64,000 nt of DNA from Lysobacteraceae bacterium SCN 69-320 (GCA_001725155.1 MEFP01000003.1:167756-231755), one strand, 5' to 3'; positions 38,740-48,529 are shown, counted from the first letter of the stretch. The notes: a model not told the origin generated them from the sequence alone. Translations and numbers: made by a program.

Positions 38740-39747
38740 TTACTGACCGACGCCGAGCTGGTCGAACACGCCGCCGTCGGCGAAATGCGCGGCCTGGGCC
38801 TGCTTCCAGCCGCCGAACTCGGCGATCGTGAACGTGGCGACCTTCGGGAACACCGCGGCGTACTTGGCCGCCGCCTTCTCGTCGTAGGGCCGGTAATAGT
38901 GCTTGCCGGCGATCTCCTGCGCCTGGGGCGTGTAGAGGAAATTCAGATAGGCCTCGGCCACCGCGCGCGAGCCGCGCTTGTCGACGACCTTGTCGACCAC
39001 GGCGACCGGCGGCTCGGCCAGGATGGAGATCGACGGCACGACGATCTCGAACTGGTCCTTGCCGAGCTCCTGGCGCGCGAGCAGCGCTTCGTTCTCCCAG
39101 GCCAGCAGCACGTCGCCCTGGCCGCGCTGGACGAAGGTCGTGGTCGAGCCGCGCGCGCCGGTATCGAGCACGGGCACGTGCTTGAACAGCGCGGCCACGA
39201 ACTCTCTGGCCTTGGCTTCGTCGCCGCCGGGCTGCTTGAGCGCATAGCCCCAGGCGGCCAGGTAGTTCCAGCGCGCACCGCCGGAAGTCTTGGGATTCGG
39301 CGTGATGACTTCCACACCCGGCTTGATCAGATCGTTCCAGTCCTTGATGCCCTTGGGATTGCCCTTGCGCACGAGGAAGACGATGGTCGAGGTGTACGGC
39401 GTCGAGTTGTGCGGCAGGCGCTGCTGCCAGTCAGGCTTGATCAGCCCCTTGTCGGCGATCACGTCGATGTCGTAGGCCAGCGCGAGCGTGACCACGTCGG
39501 CTTCGAGGCCGTCGATGACCGAACGCGCCTGCTTGCCCGAACCGCCGTGCGAGGCATTGATCGTGACGGTGTCGCCCTTGTCCTTCTTCCACTGCGCCGC
39601 GAACGCCGCGCTGACGTCCTTGTACAGCTCGCGCGTCGGGTCGTAGGAGACATTGAGCAGCGAGACGTCCGCCGCCTGGGCGCCGGCGGCGGCTACGCCG
39701 AGCCAGAGCAGGGAACCGAGCAAGGTGCGGCGCAGGTTGGTCAGCAT
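38740..39747 (-). CDS. sbp: Periplasmic sulfate-binding protein
   Basis: Delivers sulfate to CysT/CysW; 335 aa with a signal peptide (cleavage after GAQA near residue 25). Family motifs include [48 protein letters not shown] and [24 protein letters not shown]. It is the first gene of the operon. The upstream 185 bp are shared with divergent tonB; no clear CysB site could be defined by eye. Confidence 0.95.
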   Translation of the reverse strand: MLTNLRRTLLGSLLWLGVAAAGAQAADVSLLNVSYDPTRELYKDVSAAFAAQWKKDKGDTVTINASHGGSGKQARSVIDGLEADVVTLALAYDIDVIADKGLIKPDWQQRLPHNSTPYTSTIVFLVRKGNPKGIKDWNDLIKPGVEVITPNPKTSGGARWNYLAAWGYALKQPGGDEAKAREFVAALFKHVPVLDTGARGSTTTFVQRGQGDVLLAWENEALLARQELGKDQFEIVVPSISILAEPPVAVVDKVVDKRGSRAVAEAYLNFLYTPQAQEIAGKHYYRPYDEKAAAKYAAVFPKVATFTIAEFGGWKQAQAAHFADGGVFDQLGVGQ

Positions 39748-39932
39748 GGCGGGTCCGATGATCCAGAGGAGTTGGCGGCAGCCTAATGCCCGGCCGGTTA
39801 AGCCGGAATTGACGCGCCGTTATCACCTTATGCCATGTGCCGCACTGCAAAAAAAAGCAGCCTCGAACCCCGGCTGCAGGCTCGCCTCGTTGCAGCCCCC
39901 GCCGGCAGCCCGCCGCCGCAGGGGAAATCACC

Positions 39933-40580
39933 ATGAGCACACTCGTCCTGTCCCAGGGGTTCCAGTGGAAGCGCAGCTCCGCGATCAGCGCCACCCTCGC
40001 CCTTCATGCCCTGGCCGCGCTCGCGGTGCTGGCACCGCCGGCCTATATCGCGGCGCAGAAGGCCGCGGATCCGCCGGTGCAGGCCATCACGGTCAAGCGC
40101 GAGGAACCGCCGCCGCCCCCGCCGCCGCCCCGGCCGATTCCGATCAAGCACATGCCCAAGACACCGGTCGTGCAGCCCGTCGCGCCGCCGCGGCCCGAAC
40201 CGGTGCGCGCCGATCCGGTCGTGACGGCGCCGACAGAGATGTCCTACCCGGCCGCGCCCGAGCCGGAACTGCCTGCCGCATCGACCGGAGCGGCCGAGAC
40301 CGCCCCAAGTGCAATGGGCTACGGGAAGGTCAAGCCTGTGCCGTATCCACCGATCGCCAAGCGCCAGCGCATGGAAGGCACCGTGATCCTGCGCGTGCTG
40401 GTCGGCGCCGACGGCGTGCCGCAGAGCATCGACATCGAACGCTCCTCGGGTCATTCGCTGCTGGACCGTGCCGCGAAGGACGCCGTCATGAAGTGGCGCT
40501 TCGAACCCGGCACGCGTAACGGCCAGCCGTTCGCCGCCTACGGCCTCGTGCCGATCGCGTTCAAATTGACCGAGCTCTGA
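39933..40580 (+). CDS. tonB: TonB energy transducer
   Basis: Couples the proton-motive force to outer-membrane receptors; 215 aa. It has an N-terminal membrane helix (about 17-40, following QWKRSS), a Pro-rich periplasmic segment with eight consecutive prolines near residues 59-66, and a C-terminal TonB domain (about 130-215) with YPPIAKRQRMEGTVILRVLV and MKWRFEPGTRNGQP. ATG 39933 preceded by AGGGGA was chosen over an upstream in-frame ATG. No exbB/exbD is adjacent. Confidence 0.92.
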   Translation: MSTLVLSQGFQWKRSSAISATLALHALAALAVLAPPAYIAAQKAADPPVQAITVKREEPPPPPPPPRPIPIKHMPKTPVVQPVAPPRPEPVRADPVVTAPTEMSYPAAPEPELPAASTGAAETAPSAMGYGKVKPVPYPPIAKRQRMEGTVILRVLVGADGVPQSIDIERSSGHSLLDRAAKDAVMKWRFEPGTRNGQPFAAYGLVPIAFKLTEL

Positions 40581-40592
40581 CCCGTTCGCCCC

Positions 40593-40632
40593 GCAGGCGG
40601 CCGCTGCAGGGACGCAGTGGCCGCCTGCCCTT
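40593..40632 (+). terminator. Hairpin after tonB
   Basis: A perfect 10-bp stem (40593-40602 with 40619-40628) with additional inner pairing starts 12 bp after the tonB stop. The tail is CCTTG rather than a run of T, so termination strength is uncertain. Confidence 0.5.
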
Positions 40633-40736
40633 GAACCGTGAGTTGCCGGTCAGCTGCGGGCGATGCCTGCCGATGCGCAATCGCCGCATCGCGCGGCCGC
40701 TTGAAAATCCGTCGCGCAGGCCGGGATCATGCGCCC

Positions 40737-41972
40737 ATGATCCGACTCCAGACCTATGCCGCGTTCGCCGGCCTCCTCGCCGCCGCCGGCAATGCCCCGG
40801 CCGCGCTGCTCGTGACCACGACCGCCGACACCGTCGCCAACGACGGCGCCTGCAGCCTGCGCGAAGCCATCACCACGGCCAACACCGGCGTCGCCTCCGG
40901 CGCGGCGGCCGGCGAATGCGGCGCCGGCCAGACGCCGCCGTTCGACCAGATCGACCTGCCGGCCGGCAGCCACCGGCTGCAGCGCAGCGGACCGGTCGAC
41001 GACAGCAATGCCGCCGGCGACCTGGACATCCGACGCGTCGGCATCGCCCTGATCGGCGCCGGCGCCGATGTCACCGAGATCCGCGGCGACCGCAACGAGC
41101 GCGTACTCGACGTCGGCGCCGGACAGCCTCCGCCTACACCCGGCAGTGCGCCGGTGCGCATCGCCGGCGTGACGATACGCAACGGCACGGACACCAGCGG
41201 CGGCGGCGTGCGCAGCGCCGCCGGGTGGCCGCTGGCAATCGAGGCCAGCACGCTGGCCAACAATTCGGCCGGCTTCGGCGGCGGCATCGCCGCGAATGGC
41301 CCGCTGCAGCTGCGCGCGAGCACCTTGCACGGCAACACGACGAGCGATGCGGCCGGTCCCGGCGGCGGCGGTCTGTACTACGCCGGCACGGCGGCGGCCG
41401 AGCTGCGCAACGTCACGTTCAACGCGAACGAGAGCCTGACCGACGGCGGCGCGATACGGCTCGCCGGACCGGCGCTGCTCAACAACGTGACGGCATCGGG
41501 CAATACCAGCGACGCCGACTTCAACGACAGCGGCGACGGCGCGATCGCGGCGACTGCCGTCGTCGACCTCGCCAACACGCTGCTCGCGGCCAACATCGAC
41601 TTCAGCATCCTCATCGGCGGCGCGGTCAGTCCCGACTGCAGCGGCGGTTCGGCGCAGTGGAGTTCGCGCGGCTACAACCTGATCGGCAATACCGGCATGG
41701 CCTGCCAGATCACGGCGCAGGCCGGCGACCAGTTCGGCACATCGGCGCAGCCGCTGAATCCGCGTCTGTTGCCCTTCGGGCCCTACGGCGGAACCACCGA
41801 AACGCAGATGCCGGCCGCCAACAGCACGGCCGTGGATCGCGGCGGCAGCGCAGCGGCGGCCTGCGAAACCGTCGACCAGCGTGGCGTGGCGCGGCCGATC
41901 GGCGCAGCCTGCGACATCGGCGCGGTGGAATCCGACGACCGCATCTTCAGCGACGGCTTGCAGGCGCCGTGA
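40737..41972 (+). CDS. Secreted CSLREA-type parallel beta-helix protein
   Basis: Exported protein of 411 aa. A signal peptide (about 1-23, ending APAA) is followed by the CSLREA motif (39-44), then about 300 residues of right-handed beta-helix-like repeats rich in NNS, NGT and GGG turns (for example STLANNSAGFGGGIAANG). The C terminus has the choice-of-anchor-type ending CDIGAVESDDRIFSDGLQ. A short IF-x-DG tail is common on exoproteins of this bacterial order, so surface display or secretion by the type II system is possible. ATG 40737 was chosen for the signal peptide. Confidence 0.82.
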   Translation: MIRLQTYAAFAGLLAAAGNAPAALLVTTTADTVANDGACSLREAITTANTGVASGAAAGECGAGQTPPFDQIDLPAGSHRLQRSGPVDDSNAAGDLDIRRVGIALIGAGADVTEIRGDRNERVLDVGAGQPPPTPGSAPVRIAGVTIRNGTDTSGGGVRSAAGWPLAIEASTLANNSAGFGGGIAANGPLQLRASTLHGNTTSDAAGPGGGGLYYAGTAAAELRNVTFNANESLTDGGAIRLAGPALLNNVTASGNTSDADFNDSGDGAIAATAVVDLANTLLAANIDFSILIGGAVSPDCSGGSAQWSSRGYNLIGNTGMACQITAQAGDQFGTSAQPLNPRLLPFGPYGGTTETQMPAANSTAVDRGGSAAAACETVDQRGVARPIGAACDIGAVESDDRIFSDGLQAP

Positions 41973-41976
41973 CGGC

Positions 41977-42654
41977 TCAGGCGTCGGGCCGGCGCCGCGA
42001 GGACAGCGCGCCGCCGTCGTCGTCCCAATAGCCGAACCAGCGCCGCGCGATGTATTTGTAGAGGCGCTTGCCGCTGGCCTTCCAGGTGCGTGCGAGCCAC
42101 GAGCGCCGCGCGAGCAGGCGGCGCTCCACCGGCGTCAGCGCCTGCGGACAGTAGCTGCGCTTGTGCTTGAGCAGATGGCGCAGATCCTCGCGCGCGAGCA
42201 GGCGGAACCAGCTGCCGCGGTGCCGGCTGAGCCAGCAGATCTGGAAATCCAGCACGGCCGGCGAACCGTCGGCGCGGACCAGCCAGTTCGGTTCCTTGGC
42301 CAGATCGTTGTGGGCCAGGCCGCGCGCACGCAATGCGCGCAGCAGGCGATGCGCCTGGCGATACCAGCGCGGATCGCGCGGCTGCGCCGACTGCATCGGC
42401 GCGCCGGCGATGTAGCTGCGTTCGAGAACCTGTCCGTCCCAGCGCCGCAGCTGCGGCACGCCGTCGAGCCCCTGCAGCCGCTGCAGACCGCGCGCCTCAT
42501 GCCGTGCGGCCCAGCGCGCGAGGCCGCGCAACAGCCAGTGCGCGCTGCGCGTGTCGCGACGCACGAAGATCTCGTCGCCGACTTGTACGCGCTCGATATG
42601 CCCAAACGTATCGGCCTTGAGGAGTTCGCGGGTTTCTGCCGGACTATGCGTCAT
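41977..42654 (-). CDS. Kinase-like phosphotransferase (WaaP/RIO type)
   Basis: Predicted small kinase of 225 aa. The catalytic loop is HNDLAKEPN (115-123) and the Mg-binding motif is LDFQ (135-138), as in lipopolysaccharide-core and RIO-like kinases. The N-terminal lobe is short and the C terminus is very basic (KHKRSYCPQ, KRLYKYIARRW), which would suit a membrane-surface substrate. ATG 42654 was selected; it has only a weak ribosome site. Its start faces the DUF456 gene 53 bp away. Confidence 0.8.
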   Translation of the reverse strand: MTHSPAETRELLKADTFGHIERVQVGDEIFVRRDTRSAHWLLRGLARWAARHEARGLQRLQGLDGVPQLRRWDGQVLERSYIAGAPMQSAQPRDPRWYRQAHRLLRALRARGLAHNDLAKEPNWLVRADGSPAVLDFQICWLSRHRGSWFRLLAREDLRHLLKHKRSYCPQALTPVERRLLARRSWLARTWKASGKRLYKYIARRWFGYWDDDGGALSSRRRPDA

Positions 42655-42707
42655 CGCCGCAGCGTAGCATGGGGCGCCGCGCCGGCCTGTCATCGGGAGT
42701 GGAAGCA

Positions 42708-43196
42708 ATGATGATTGCGCTGTACGTGCTGGCCGCCGCCATGATCGTCGTCGGCCTGTTCGGCACCGTGCTGCCGGCGCTGCCCGGCGTGCCGCTGATG
42801 TTCGCCGGCATGTTCCTCGCGGCCTGGGCCGGGCATTTCGTCTATGTGGGACCGCTGACTCTCGGCCTGCTCGCCCTGCTCTGCGCGCTGGCGATCGCCG
42901 CCGACATCGTCGCCGGCCTGCTCGGCGCGCGACGCGTCGGCGCCAGTCGCTGGGCGCTGGTCGGCGCCGGCATCGGCACATTGGTCGGTTTCTTCTTCGG
43001 CCTGCCGGGCCTGATCCTCGGCCCGTTCGTCGGCGCGCTGGCCGGCGAGCTGATCGCCGGCAGCACCGTGCGGCGCGCGACCCACGTCGGCGTCGGCACC
43101 TGGCTCGGCATGCTGTTCGGAACACTGGTCAAGGTCGCGCTCGCATTCGCGATGCTCGGCGTGTTCGCGTTCGCGCTGCTGATACCGGCGACCTGA
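42708..43196 (+). CDS. DUF456 family membrane protein
   Basis: Inner-membrane protein of 162 aa with about four to five helices and Gly-rich turns. The conserved order GLFGTVLPALPGVPLMFAG, ADIVAGLLGARRVGASRWAL and FFGLPGLILGPFVGALAGE is characteristic of DUF456. Function is unknown for the family. The start was set at ATG 42708. Confidence 0.88.
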   Translation: MMIALYVLAAAMIVVGLFGTVLPALPGVPLMFAGMFLAAWAGHFVYVGPLTLGLLALLCALAIAADIVAGLLGARRVGASRWALVGAGIGTLVGFFFGLPGLILGPFVGALAGELIAGSTVRRATHVGVGTWLGMLFGTLVKVALAFAMLGVFAFALLIPAT

Positions 43197-43250
43197 TACG
43201 GTCGGCCGGCGCCGGAGCGGCCGGCACGACCGCGACGAGCGTCGGTGCAA

Positions 43251-44147
43251 TCACGGAGCCGCCGCGAGTTCGCGCAGATCCTCGGCCACGACGTCCGCCG
43301 TCGCGACGACGATCAGCGCAGCGCCGCGCAGGCGCCCCGCTTCGCTGCGCCATTGCAGTTGCCCAGTACGCAACCCGTAGTTGCGCACGGCGGCCTGCGC
43401 CTCGGGCGAGGCCGACGGCCCGCTCCCTCCGATCGCCGGCACCGGCACGTCGATGCGCACGGGCACGGCGACGATTTCCACGGCGCTGCCGGCGGGCCAG
43501 TTGCGGCGCAGTCGTGCGCGCGTGGATTCGTCGAGCGACTGCGCGCCGGCGACGACGACGGCGCGATACGGCAATTCCTCGCGCCGGCTGCGCAGTTCGC
43601 CGTCTGCATCGCGCAGGCGGCGGAACCAGACATAGCCGGCGCTGGCCTCGACCGGCAGCGGCGTAGTGCCGGCGAACAATTCGCTCAGACGCCGCAGCCA
43701 GCGCGGCCGCCGTGCGAGGCCGCAACTGTCGACGACGAGGCGGCTGCCGCGGTCGAGCACATCGACCGGCAGCGGCGGAAACTCGTCGCGCGCGAGCGTG
43801 CGTTCCAGGGTCTGCAGACTCGCGAGTTCGCCGGCCGCGAACACCGGCACGCGCAGTCCCTGCCATTGCGAGCCGTGCGCGACGAGACGCACGCGCCCCC
43901 AGGGCTGCGCGCCGCGCAGCGGCGAACGGCGCAGGAATTCGCGCACGTCGGCCAGGCTGCGCGCCGTGGTCACGAGCACGCCGGCCTCGGCCGGGCGCGC
44001 GGCGTAGTAGTCGCGCGCCGCGGCGAAGAACGCATGCCCTGGATTGTCGTCGGCCAGAACGAACGTCACGTCGGTACGGGCGGCCGCAGCCGCGCCGGCC
44101 AGCGACGCGGCGAACACGACGAACGCCATTCGCAGCGCTCGCCTCAT
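43251..44147 (-). CDS. Exported protein with possible caspase-like His/Cys dyad, coupled to the VIT/VWA gene
   Basis: Unrecognised exported protein of 298 aa with a signal peptide (cleavage near residue 22). Strand-His and strand-Cys motifs RVRLVAHGSQ (His91) and SRLVVDSCGL (Cys142) are spaced 51 residues apart, similar to the catalytic His-Gly and Cys steps of clan CD (caspase/CHAT-like) peptidases. The match is by eye only and remote. Its ATG overlaps the VIT/VWA stop as ATGA, so the two are made together. An alternative is a non-enzymatic alpha/beta protein. Confidence 0.6.
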   Translation of the reverse strand: MRRALRMAFVVFAASLAGAAAAARTDVTFVLADDNPGHAFFAAARDYYAARPAEAGVLVTTARSLADVREFLRRSPLRGAQPWGRVRLVAHGSQWQGLRVPVFAAGELASLQTLERTLARDEFPPLPVDVLDRGSRLVVDSCGLARRPRWLRRLSELFAGTTPLPVEASAGYVWFRRLRDADGELRSRREELPYRAVVVAGAQSLDESTRARLRRNWPAGSAVEIVAVPVRIDVPVPAIGGSGPSASPEAQAAVRNYGLRTGQLQWRSEAGRLRGAALIVVATADVVAEDLRELAAAP

Positions 44148-46363
44148 GGCCGCAGCGCCACGGCGCGCTGCAGCAGCGCATCGGGATAGTCGCTGAAGCC
44201 GCGCGGATCGACGAGCACGGCGTAGCGGCCGAGACTCAGCAGCACGCTGCGCTCCTGCTCCAGCCAGATGCGCAGATCCGGCCGCAGCTGCAGCAGTCGC
44301 CGGTAGGCCGCGCTGTCGCGGCGTATGCGCAGCAAGGGCTGGCCGTCGCGCCAGGCCAGATCGACCAGGGTGTCGCCGCGCTCGCGGAATTCGCGTCCGC
44401 CGATGACGCGCACGGGCGCGGCGTTCGCCGCGATGGTCTGCTGCAACGCGGGCTGCAGCGCCGCGGCCAGCAGCAAGGCATTGCCGCTGCCGCTGGCATA
44501 GCTGGCCACCTGCGAGGCGCGCTGCGGCAAGGGCTGGTCGACCTGGGTCGACGGCTGCTGCGTGCGCACCGCATCGTCGACGGCGACGAAGGCCGTGTAC
44601 GGCGTCAACAGGCCGTAGTCCAGGCCGAGCTTCGTGATATCACGGCGCAGATTTTCCCGGTCGCCGTCCTCCGCGCCGAGATCCATGCGGTCGGCCAGCA
44701 CGTTGCGCGCCCACAAGGTACGCAGCGGTGCGTTGGCCTGCGACACGTCGGCCGCCGCGGCCACGTCGATCACGGCTTCATACGGTCCACGTCCGCTCTG
44801 CGCGCGCAGATGAATGCGGCCCTGCGCGGTACCGCGATATTTGCCGACCAGCACGACCGGCCGTTGGGCGAACAGATCGGGCACGGGCATCGGCGACACG
44901 TCGTAGGCATCGAAGCCTTCGAACGTCACCGCGATGCCGCTGAGCAGCGGCTGCTCGATGTAGCGGCGGAACGCCTGCGCCTGCGGCCGGCCTTCGTCGA
45001 GGTTCTCGATCATCACGGCCTCGCCGGCGCCGGCGCGCGCGATGCGCTGGATCACCGCCTTGTCGACCGAGGCGCCGACACCGAAGGCGAACGTGCTGGC
45101 CTCGCCGAGCCGGCTGCGGATCAGCCGCGACACCGCCTCGCCGGCGACGATGCCGCCGTCGGTCACGACGACCACGGAGCGTGCGACGCCGGCGCTGCGC
45201 GGCAAGGCATAGGCAGCCCGCAGAGCGCTCAGCAGATCGGTCCCGCCGCCGCCGTTTGCTGCGTCGATGAAACGCAGCGCGCGCTGCAGATTGTCCGGCG
45301 TGCCGGCCAGCGCAGCCTTCGCGTCGAGCGTGGACGCGGCGCCGGCGAACAGCACGACGTTGAAACGATCCTGTGCCCGCATGCCGGCCAGCAGTTCGCG
45401 CAGCACGAGCTTGGCCAGATCCAGCGGCGCGCCCGCCATGGAGCCCGACACGTCGACGACGAACAGGTATTCGCGCGCGGGCACCTGCTCGGGCAGCACG
45501 GATGCGGGCGGCTGCAGAGTCAGCAGGAAGAACTGCTCCGGTGCGCCCGGAAACAGCTGCAGCCCGCCGGCGACCGCATCGCCGGCGTAGCCGAAGCGCA
45601 ACACGAAATCGCGTGTCGCCGCCTGGGCCTCGTCGGGCGCGAAGGTCACCCGCGCCTGGCGCGCGCCGCTGCGTTGCACCTCGATGCGATGGGAAGGACT
45701 GGCGATGTCCGCGAACGGCGCCGCACCGCGCAGGCGTAGGGCCAGCGCGAAACTGTAGTCGGTGACTTCGGCGGCGGCCGACGTCCTGACGGCCGCCTGT
45801 GCGGCGGACTCGCCGCCGCCCGGCGCGCCGCGCGTGGTCGGCAGAAAGAACTCGTAGACGCCTTCGCGCGGCCGCAGCAGTTCGCTGTACTGCAGCGCGA
45901 CCTCGATGCGGTCGCCCGGCAGGATGTTGGCCAGGCGCATGCGGAACACGCCTTCGGCCTGCTGTTCCAGCAGCGCAGTGTTGCGGCCTTCCGACCTGGC
46001 CGCATCGTAGCCGGCCCGCGCCTGCTGCTTCTCGCGGATCACGCCGCGCACCGTACGTTCGCCGACGCGCAGGGTCAGGCCGCTGACGGCGGCCCGGGTC
46101 GAGGCCGGAAACACGTAAACCGCCTCGATCGGCACGTTGCCGCGATTTTCGAACACCTGATGCAACTCGACCGCCGCGATGGCGCCGACGATGTCGACAT
46201 CGGCGCGCGTCTGCAGCAGAGGCAGGCGTTCGACCCGGGCGGCGGGGCCGCCGAGCACCTGGAAATACGGCGTCTCTGCGGCTGCCGCCAGCGCTGCGGC
46301 CGACAGCGCCAGCAGCGCCGCCAGACAGCGACCCACACTCCATCCCCACGACTGTCCGTGCAT
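44144..46363 (-). CDS. VIT and VWA domain protein, exported
   Basis: Large envelope protein of 739 aa. A signal peptide (about 1-31) is followed by a VIT domain (about 45-175, with AAVELHQVFENRGNVPIEAV) and a VWA domain whose metal site (MIDAS) is DVSGSM (304-309) with VVVVTDGGI later. A linker and a C-terminal beta-rich region end the protein. In eukaryotic ITIH and bacterial relatives this pair of domains mediates protein binding. ATG 46363 follows GGAG by 8 nt. It is translationally coupled to the possible peptidase gene downstream. No C-terminal sortase-type signal was seen. Confidence 0.9.
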   Translation of the reverse strand: MHGQSWGWSVGRCLAALLALSAAALAAAAETPYFQVLGGPAARVERLPLLQTRADVDIVGAIAAVELHQVFENRGNVPIEAVYVFPASTRAAVSGLTLRVGERTVRGVIREKQQARAGYDAARSEGRNTALLEQQAEGVFRMRLANILPGDRIEVALQYSELLRPREGVYEFFLPTTRGAPGGGESAAQAAVRTSAAAEVTDYSFALALRLRGAAPFADIASPSHRIEVQRSGARQARVTFAPDEAQAATRDFVLRFGYAGDAVAGGLQLFPGAPEQFFLLTLQPPASVLPEQVPAREYLFVVDVSGSMAGAPLDLAKLVLRELLAGMRAQDRFNVVLFAGAASTLDAKAALAGTPDNLQRALRFIDAANGGGGTDLLSALRAAYALPRSAGVARSVVVVTDGGIVAGEAVSRLIRSRLGEASTFAFGVGASVDKAVIQRIARAGAGEAVMIENLDEGRPQAQAFRRYIEQPLLSGIAVTFEGFDAYDVSPMPVPDLFAQRPVVLVGKYRGTAQGRIHLRAQSGRGPYEAVIDVAAAADVSQANAPLRTLWARNVLADRMDLGAEDGDRENLRRDITKLGLDYGLLTPYTAFVAVDDAVRTQQPSTQVDQPLPQRASQVASYASGSGNALLLAAALQPALQQTIAANAAPVRVIGGREFRERGDTLVDLAWRDGQPLLRIRRDSAAYRRLLQLRPDLRIWLEQERSVLLSLGRYAVLVDPRGFSDYPDALLQRAVALRP

Positions 46364-46524
46364 GTGAATTCTCCGGGCGGGTTTCTTCTGCGGGACCGGC
46401 GTCGACGACGGCATGACCAACGACCTAGCAGACGGGCAATCACTGCAAGATCGTCGCAACCTCCAGCCTATGGGCAGCGGCGCGCCGCTGCGCGACACTG
46501 CAGCGACCACCGGAGGAACTCCCC

Positions 46525-48276
46525 ATGTCTCGCCTGCAACGCCTCGCCCTCGCCGGGCTGCTCGCCTTCGCCCTGCCCGCCTTCTCTGCCGACGACTGGG
46601 TCGCACGCAGCAATGCCAACGCCCAGTCGGTGCTCAAGGTGCTCGCCGATTTCAGTCCGGAATCGGCCAGCAGCCTCGGCCTGCCGGGTTACGACGAAGG
46701 CGTGTTCGACCTCAGGCCCGGCGTCAACGACCGTTTCCGTGCGGCCTCGGCTGCGGCCAAGGCGCAGCTCCAAGCGCGCCGCAGCAGCGAGAGCGACGCG
46801 CGCGTGCTGCAGGATCTGGACATCATGATCGCGGCGACCCAGCGCCAGATCGACAGCAGCCGCATCAACGAGAAATACCTGCTGCCGTATTTCGACATCG
46901 GCCAGGCCGTATTCCGCGGCGAGTTCGGCCTGCTGCAGGACGAAGTCGCGCCAGCGCGGCGCAAGGCCGCGCTGGTCCGGCTCAAGCGCTATACCGGCCT
47001 GGAGCACGGCTATACGCCGATCACCGAACTGGCCAAAGCGCGCTTCGAGGAACAGGCCGGCAACGCCGCGCTGCTCGGCCCGGTCAAGCAGCAAGTGGAA
47101 AAAGCGCTGGCCGGCACGCCGCAGTACATCAAGGGCCTGCGCGACCTTTACGCCAAGTACGGCATCAAGGGCGCCGACAAGGCGCTGGACACGCTGGAAG
47201 CGCAGCTCAAGGACTACGACAACTGGGTGCGCGAACGCGTGCTGCCGCGCGCGCGCGACGATTTCCGGCTGCCCGCAGAGCTGTATGCGGACAACCTGCG
47301 CAACGTCGGCCTGGACATTCCGCCCGAGGCGCTGATGCAGAAGGCGCGCCTGTCGTATGCGGAAATCCGCAACGAGATGCAGGCCATCGCGAGCCAGATC
47401 GCCGTCCAGCGCAAACTGCCCGACAGCGACTACCGCGCCGTGATCAAGGCGCTCAAGCAGGAGCAGATCGCGCCCGACCAGGTCGAGGCGACGTATCACG
47501 AAGTCATAGCTCGAGTCGAAGAGATCATCCGCCGCGAGCACATCGTCACCCTGCCGCAGCGCCCGATGCAGATGCGCCTGGCCTCGGCCGCCGAAACCGC
47601 GGCGCAGCCGGCGCCGCACATGGATCCGCCGCCGCTGATCGGCAACAAGGGCGAGCGCGGCACCTTCGTGCTGACCGCCGGCAATCCCGGCAGCGACGGC
47701 AAGTCCGACGGCTACGACGACTTCAGCCACAAGGGAGCGACCTGGACCCTGACCGCGCATGAAGGCCGTCCGGGCCACGAGCTGCAGTTCACCGCGATGG
47801 TCGAACGCGGCGTGTCGCTGGCGCGCAGCGTGTTCGCGTTCAACAGCGTGAACGTCGAAGGCTGGGCGCTGTATGCGGAAGCCGAGACCAAGCCCTACGA
47901 ACCGCTGGAAGGCCAATTGTTCGCCCTGCAGGCGCGCCTGCAGCGCGCCGCGCGCGCGATCCTCGATCCGATGCTCAACCTCGGCCAGATCACGCGCGAA
48001 CGCGCCCACCAGGTGCTGACCGACGAGGTCGGCCTGTCCAACGGCATGGCCACGCAGGAAGTCGACCGCTACACCTTCCGCGCGCCGGGCCAGGCGACGA
48101 GCTATTTCTACGGCTATACGCGGCTCATGGAACTGCGCGCGCAGACCGAGATCGCGCTCGGCGACAGGTTCGACCGCCAGAAGTTCAACGACTTCGTGAT
48201 CGGACAGGGCCTGCTGCCGCCGGAGCTGCTGGCCAAGGCCGTGGCGGAAGAATTCATTTCGCAGCAGGTGAAATAA
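46525..48276 (+). CDS. DUF885 family exported metallohydrolase-like protein
   Basis: Predicted periplasmic or secreted protein of 583 aa with a signal peptide (cleavage after AFSA near residue 21). The probable metal site is HEGRPGHE (412-419), followed by EGWALYAE and SYFYGYTRLMELR, which are conserved in DUF885 and resemble carboxypeptidase-type zinc sites. The N-terminal half is helical. The substrate is unknown. A strong hairpin follows the gene. Confidence 0.9.
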   Translation: MSRLQRLALAGLLAFALPAFSADDWVARSNANAQSVLKVLADFSPESASSLGLPGYDEGVFDLRPGVNDRFRAASAAAKAQLQARRSSESDARVLQDLDIMIAATQRQIDSSRINEKYLLPYFDIGQAVFRGEFGLLQDEVAPARRKAALVRLKRYTGLEHGYTPITELAKARFEEQAGNAALLGPVKQQVEKALAGTPQYIKGLRDLYAKYGIKGADKALDTLEAQLKDYDNWVRERVLPRARDDFRLPAELYADNLRNVGLDIPPEALMQKARLSYAEIRNEMQAIASQIAVQRKLPDSDYRAVIKALKQEQIAPDQVEATYHEVIARVEEIIRREHIVTLPQRPMQMRLASAAETAAQPAPHMDPPPLIGNKGERGTFVLTAGNPGSDGKSDGYDDFSHKGATWTLTAHEGRPGHELQFTAMVERGVSLARSVFAFNSVNVEGWALYAEAETKPYEPLEGQLFALQARLQRAARAILDPMLNLGQITRERAHQVLTDEVGLSNGMATQEVDRYTFRAPGQATSYFYGYTRLMELRAQTEIALGDRFDRQKFNDFVIGQGLLPPELLAKAVAEEFISQQVK

Positions 48277-48285
48277 AGGGAAAAG

Positions 48286-48317
48286 TCCACCCCGGCTCGC
48301 CGCCGAGCCGGGGTGGA
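48286..48317 (+). terminator. Long hairpin after the DUF885 gene
   Basis: A perfect 14-bp stem (48286-48299 with 48304-48317, 4-nt loop) lies 9 bp after the stop. There is no T tract, but the size and position suggest a transcript end. Confidence 0.6.
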
Positions 48318-48323
48318 TCGTCC

Positions 48324-48360
48324 GCGCAGGTTGCGGTGAGCGCAGCGAAGCGCAACGTCA
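48324..48360 (+). repeat. REP element D
   Basis: GTTGCGGTGAGCGCAGCGAA continuing GCGCAACGTCA; the same unit as element C at 9712, directly after the DUF885 hairpin. It is inverted relative to element E about 113 bp away. Confidence 0.88.
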
Positions 48361-48472
48361 CGGAATCTCCGCCGGCCGGATCATGGCACCGCGATCGAAC
48401 ACGATCGGAGCAGACGGCGAGCGGCGCAGCACTCCGTCGTTTCGACCAGGGCCTTTCGATCAGGACACACCT

Positions 48473-48509
48473 CGACGTTGCGGTTCGCTGCGCTCACCGC
48501 AACCTGCGC
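48473..48509 (-). repeat. REP element E (inverted)
   Basis: Same unit as element B at 9626 and differing from it at only one base across about 36 bp. Together with D it forms a second inverted pair between two convergent genes; the 112 bp between them hold no gene. Confidence 0.88.
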
Positions 48510-48529
48510 CGCCGCGCCGTCATTTCCGC

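Noticed and set aside
39781..39840. Possible TTGACG promoter for tonB and CysB site for sbp
   Set aside because: No matching -10 hexamer at 16-18 bp and no definable CysB pattern by eye.
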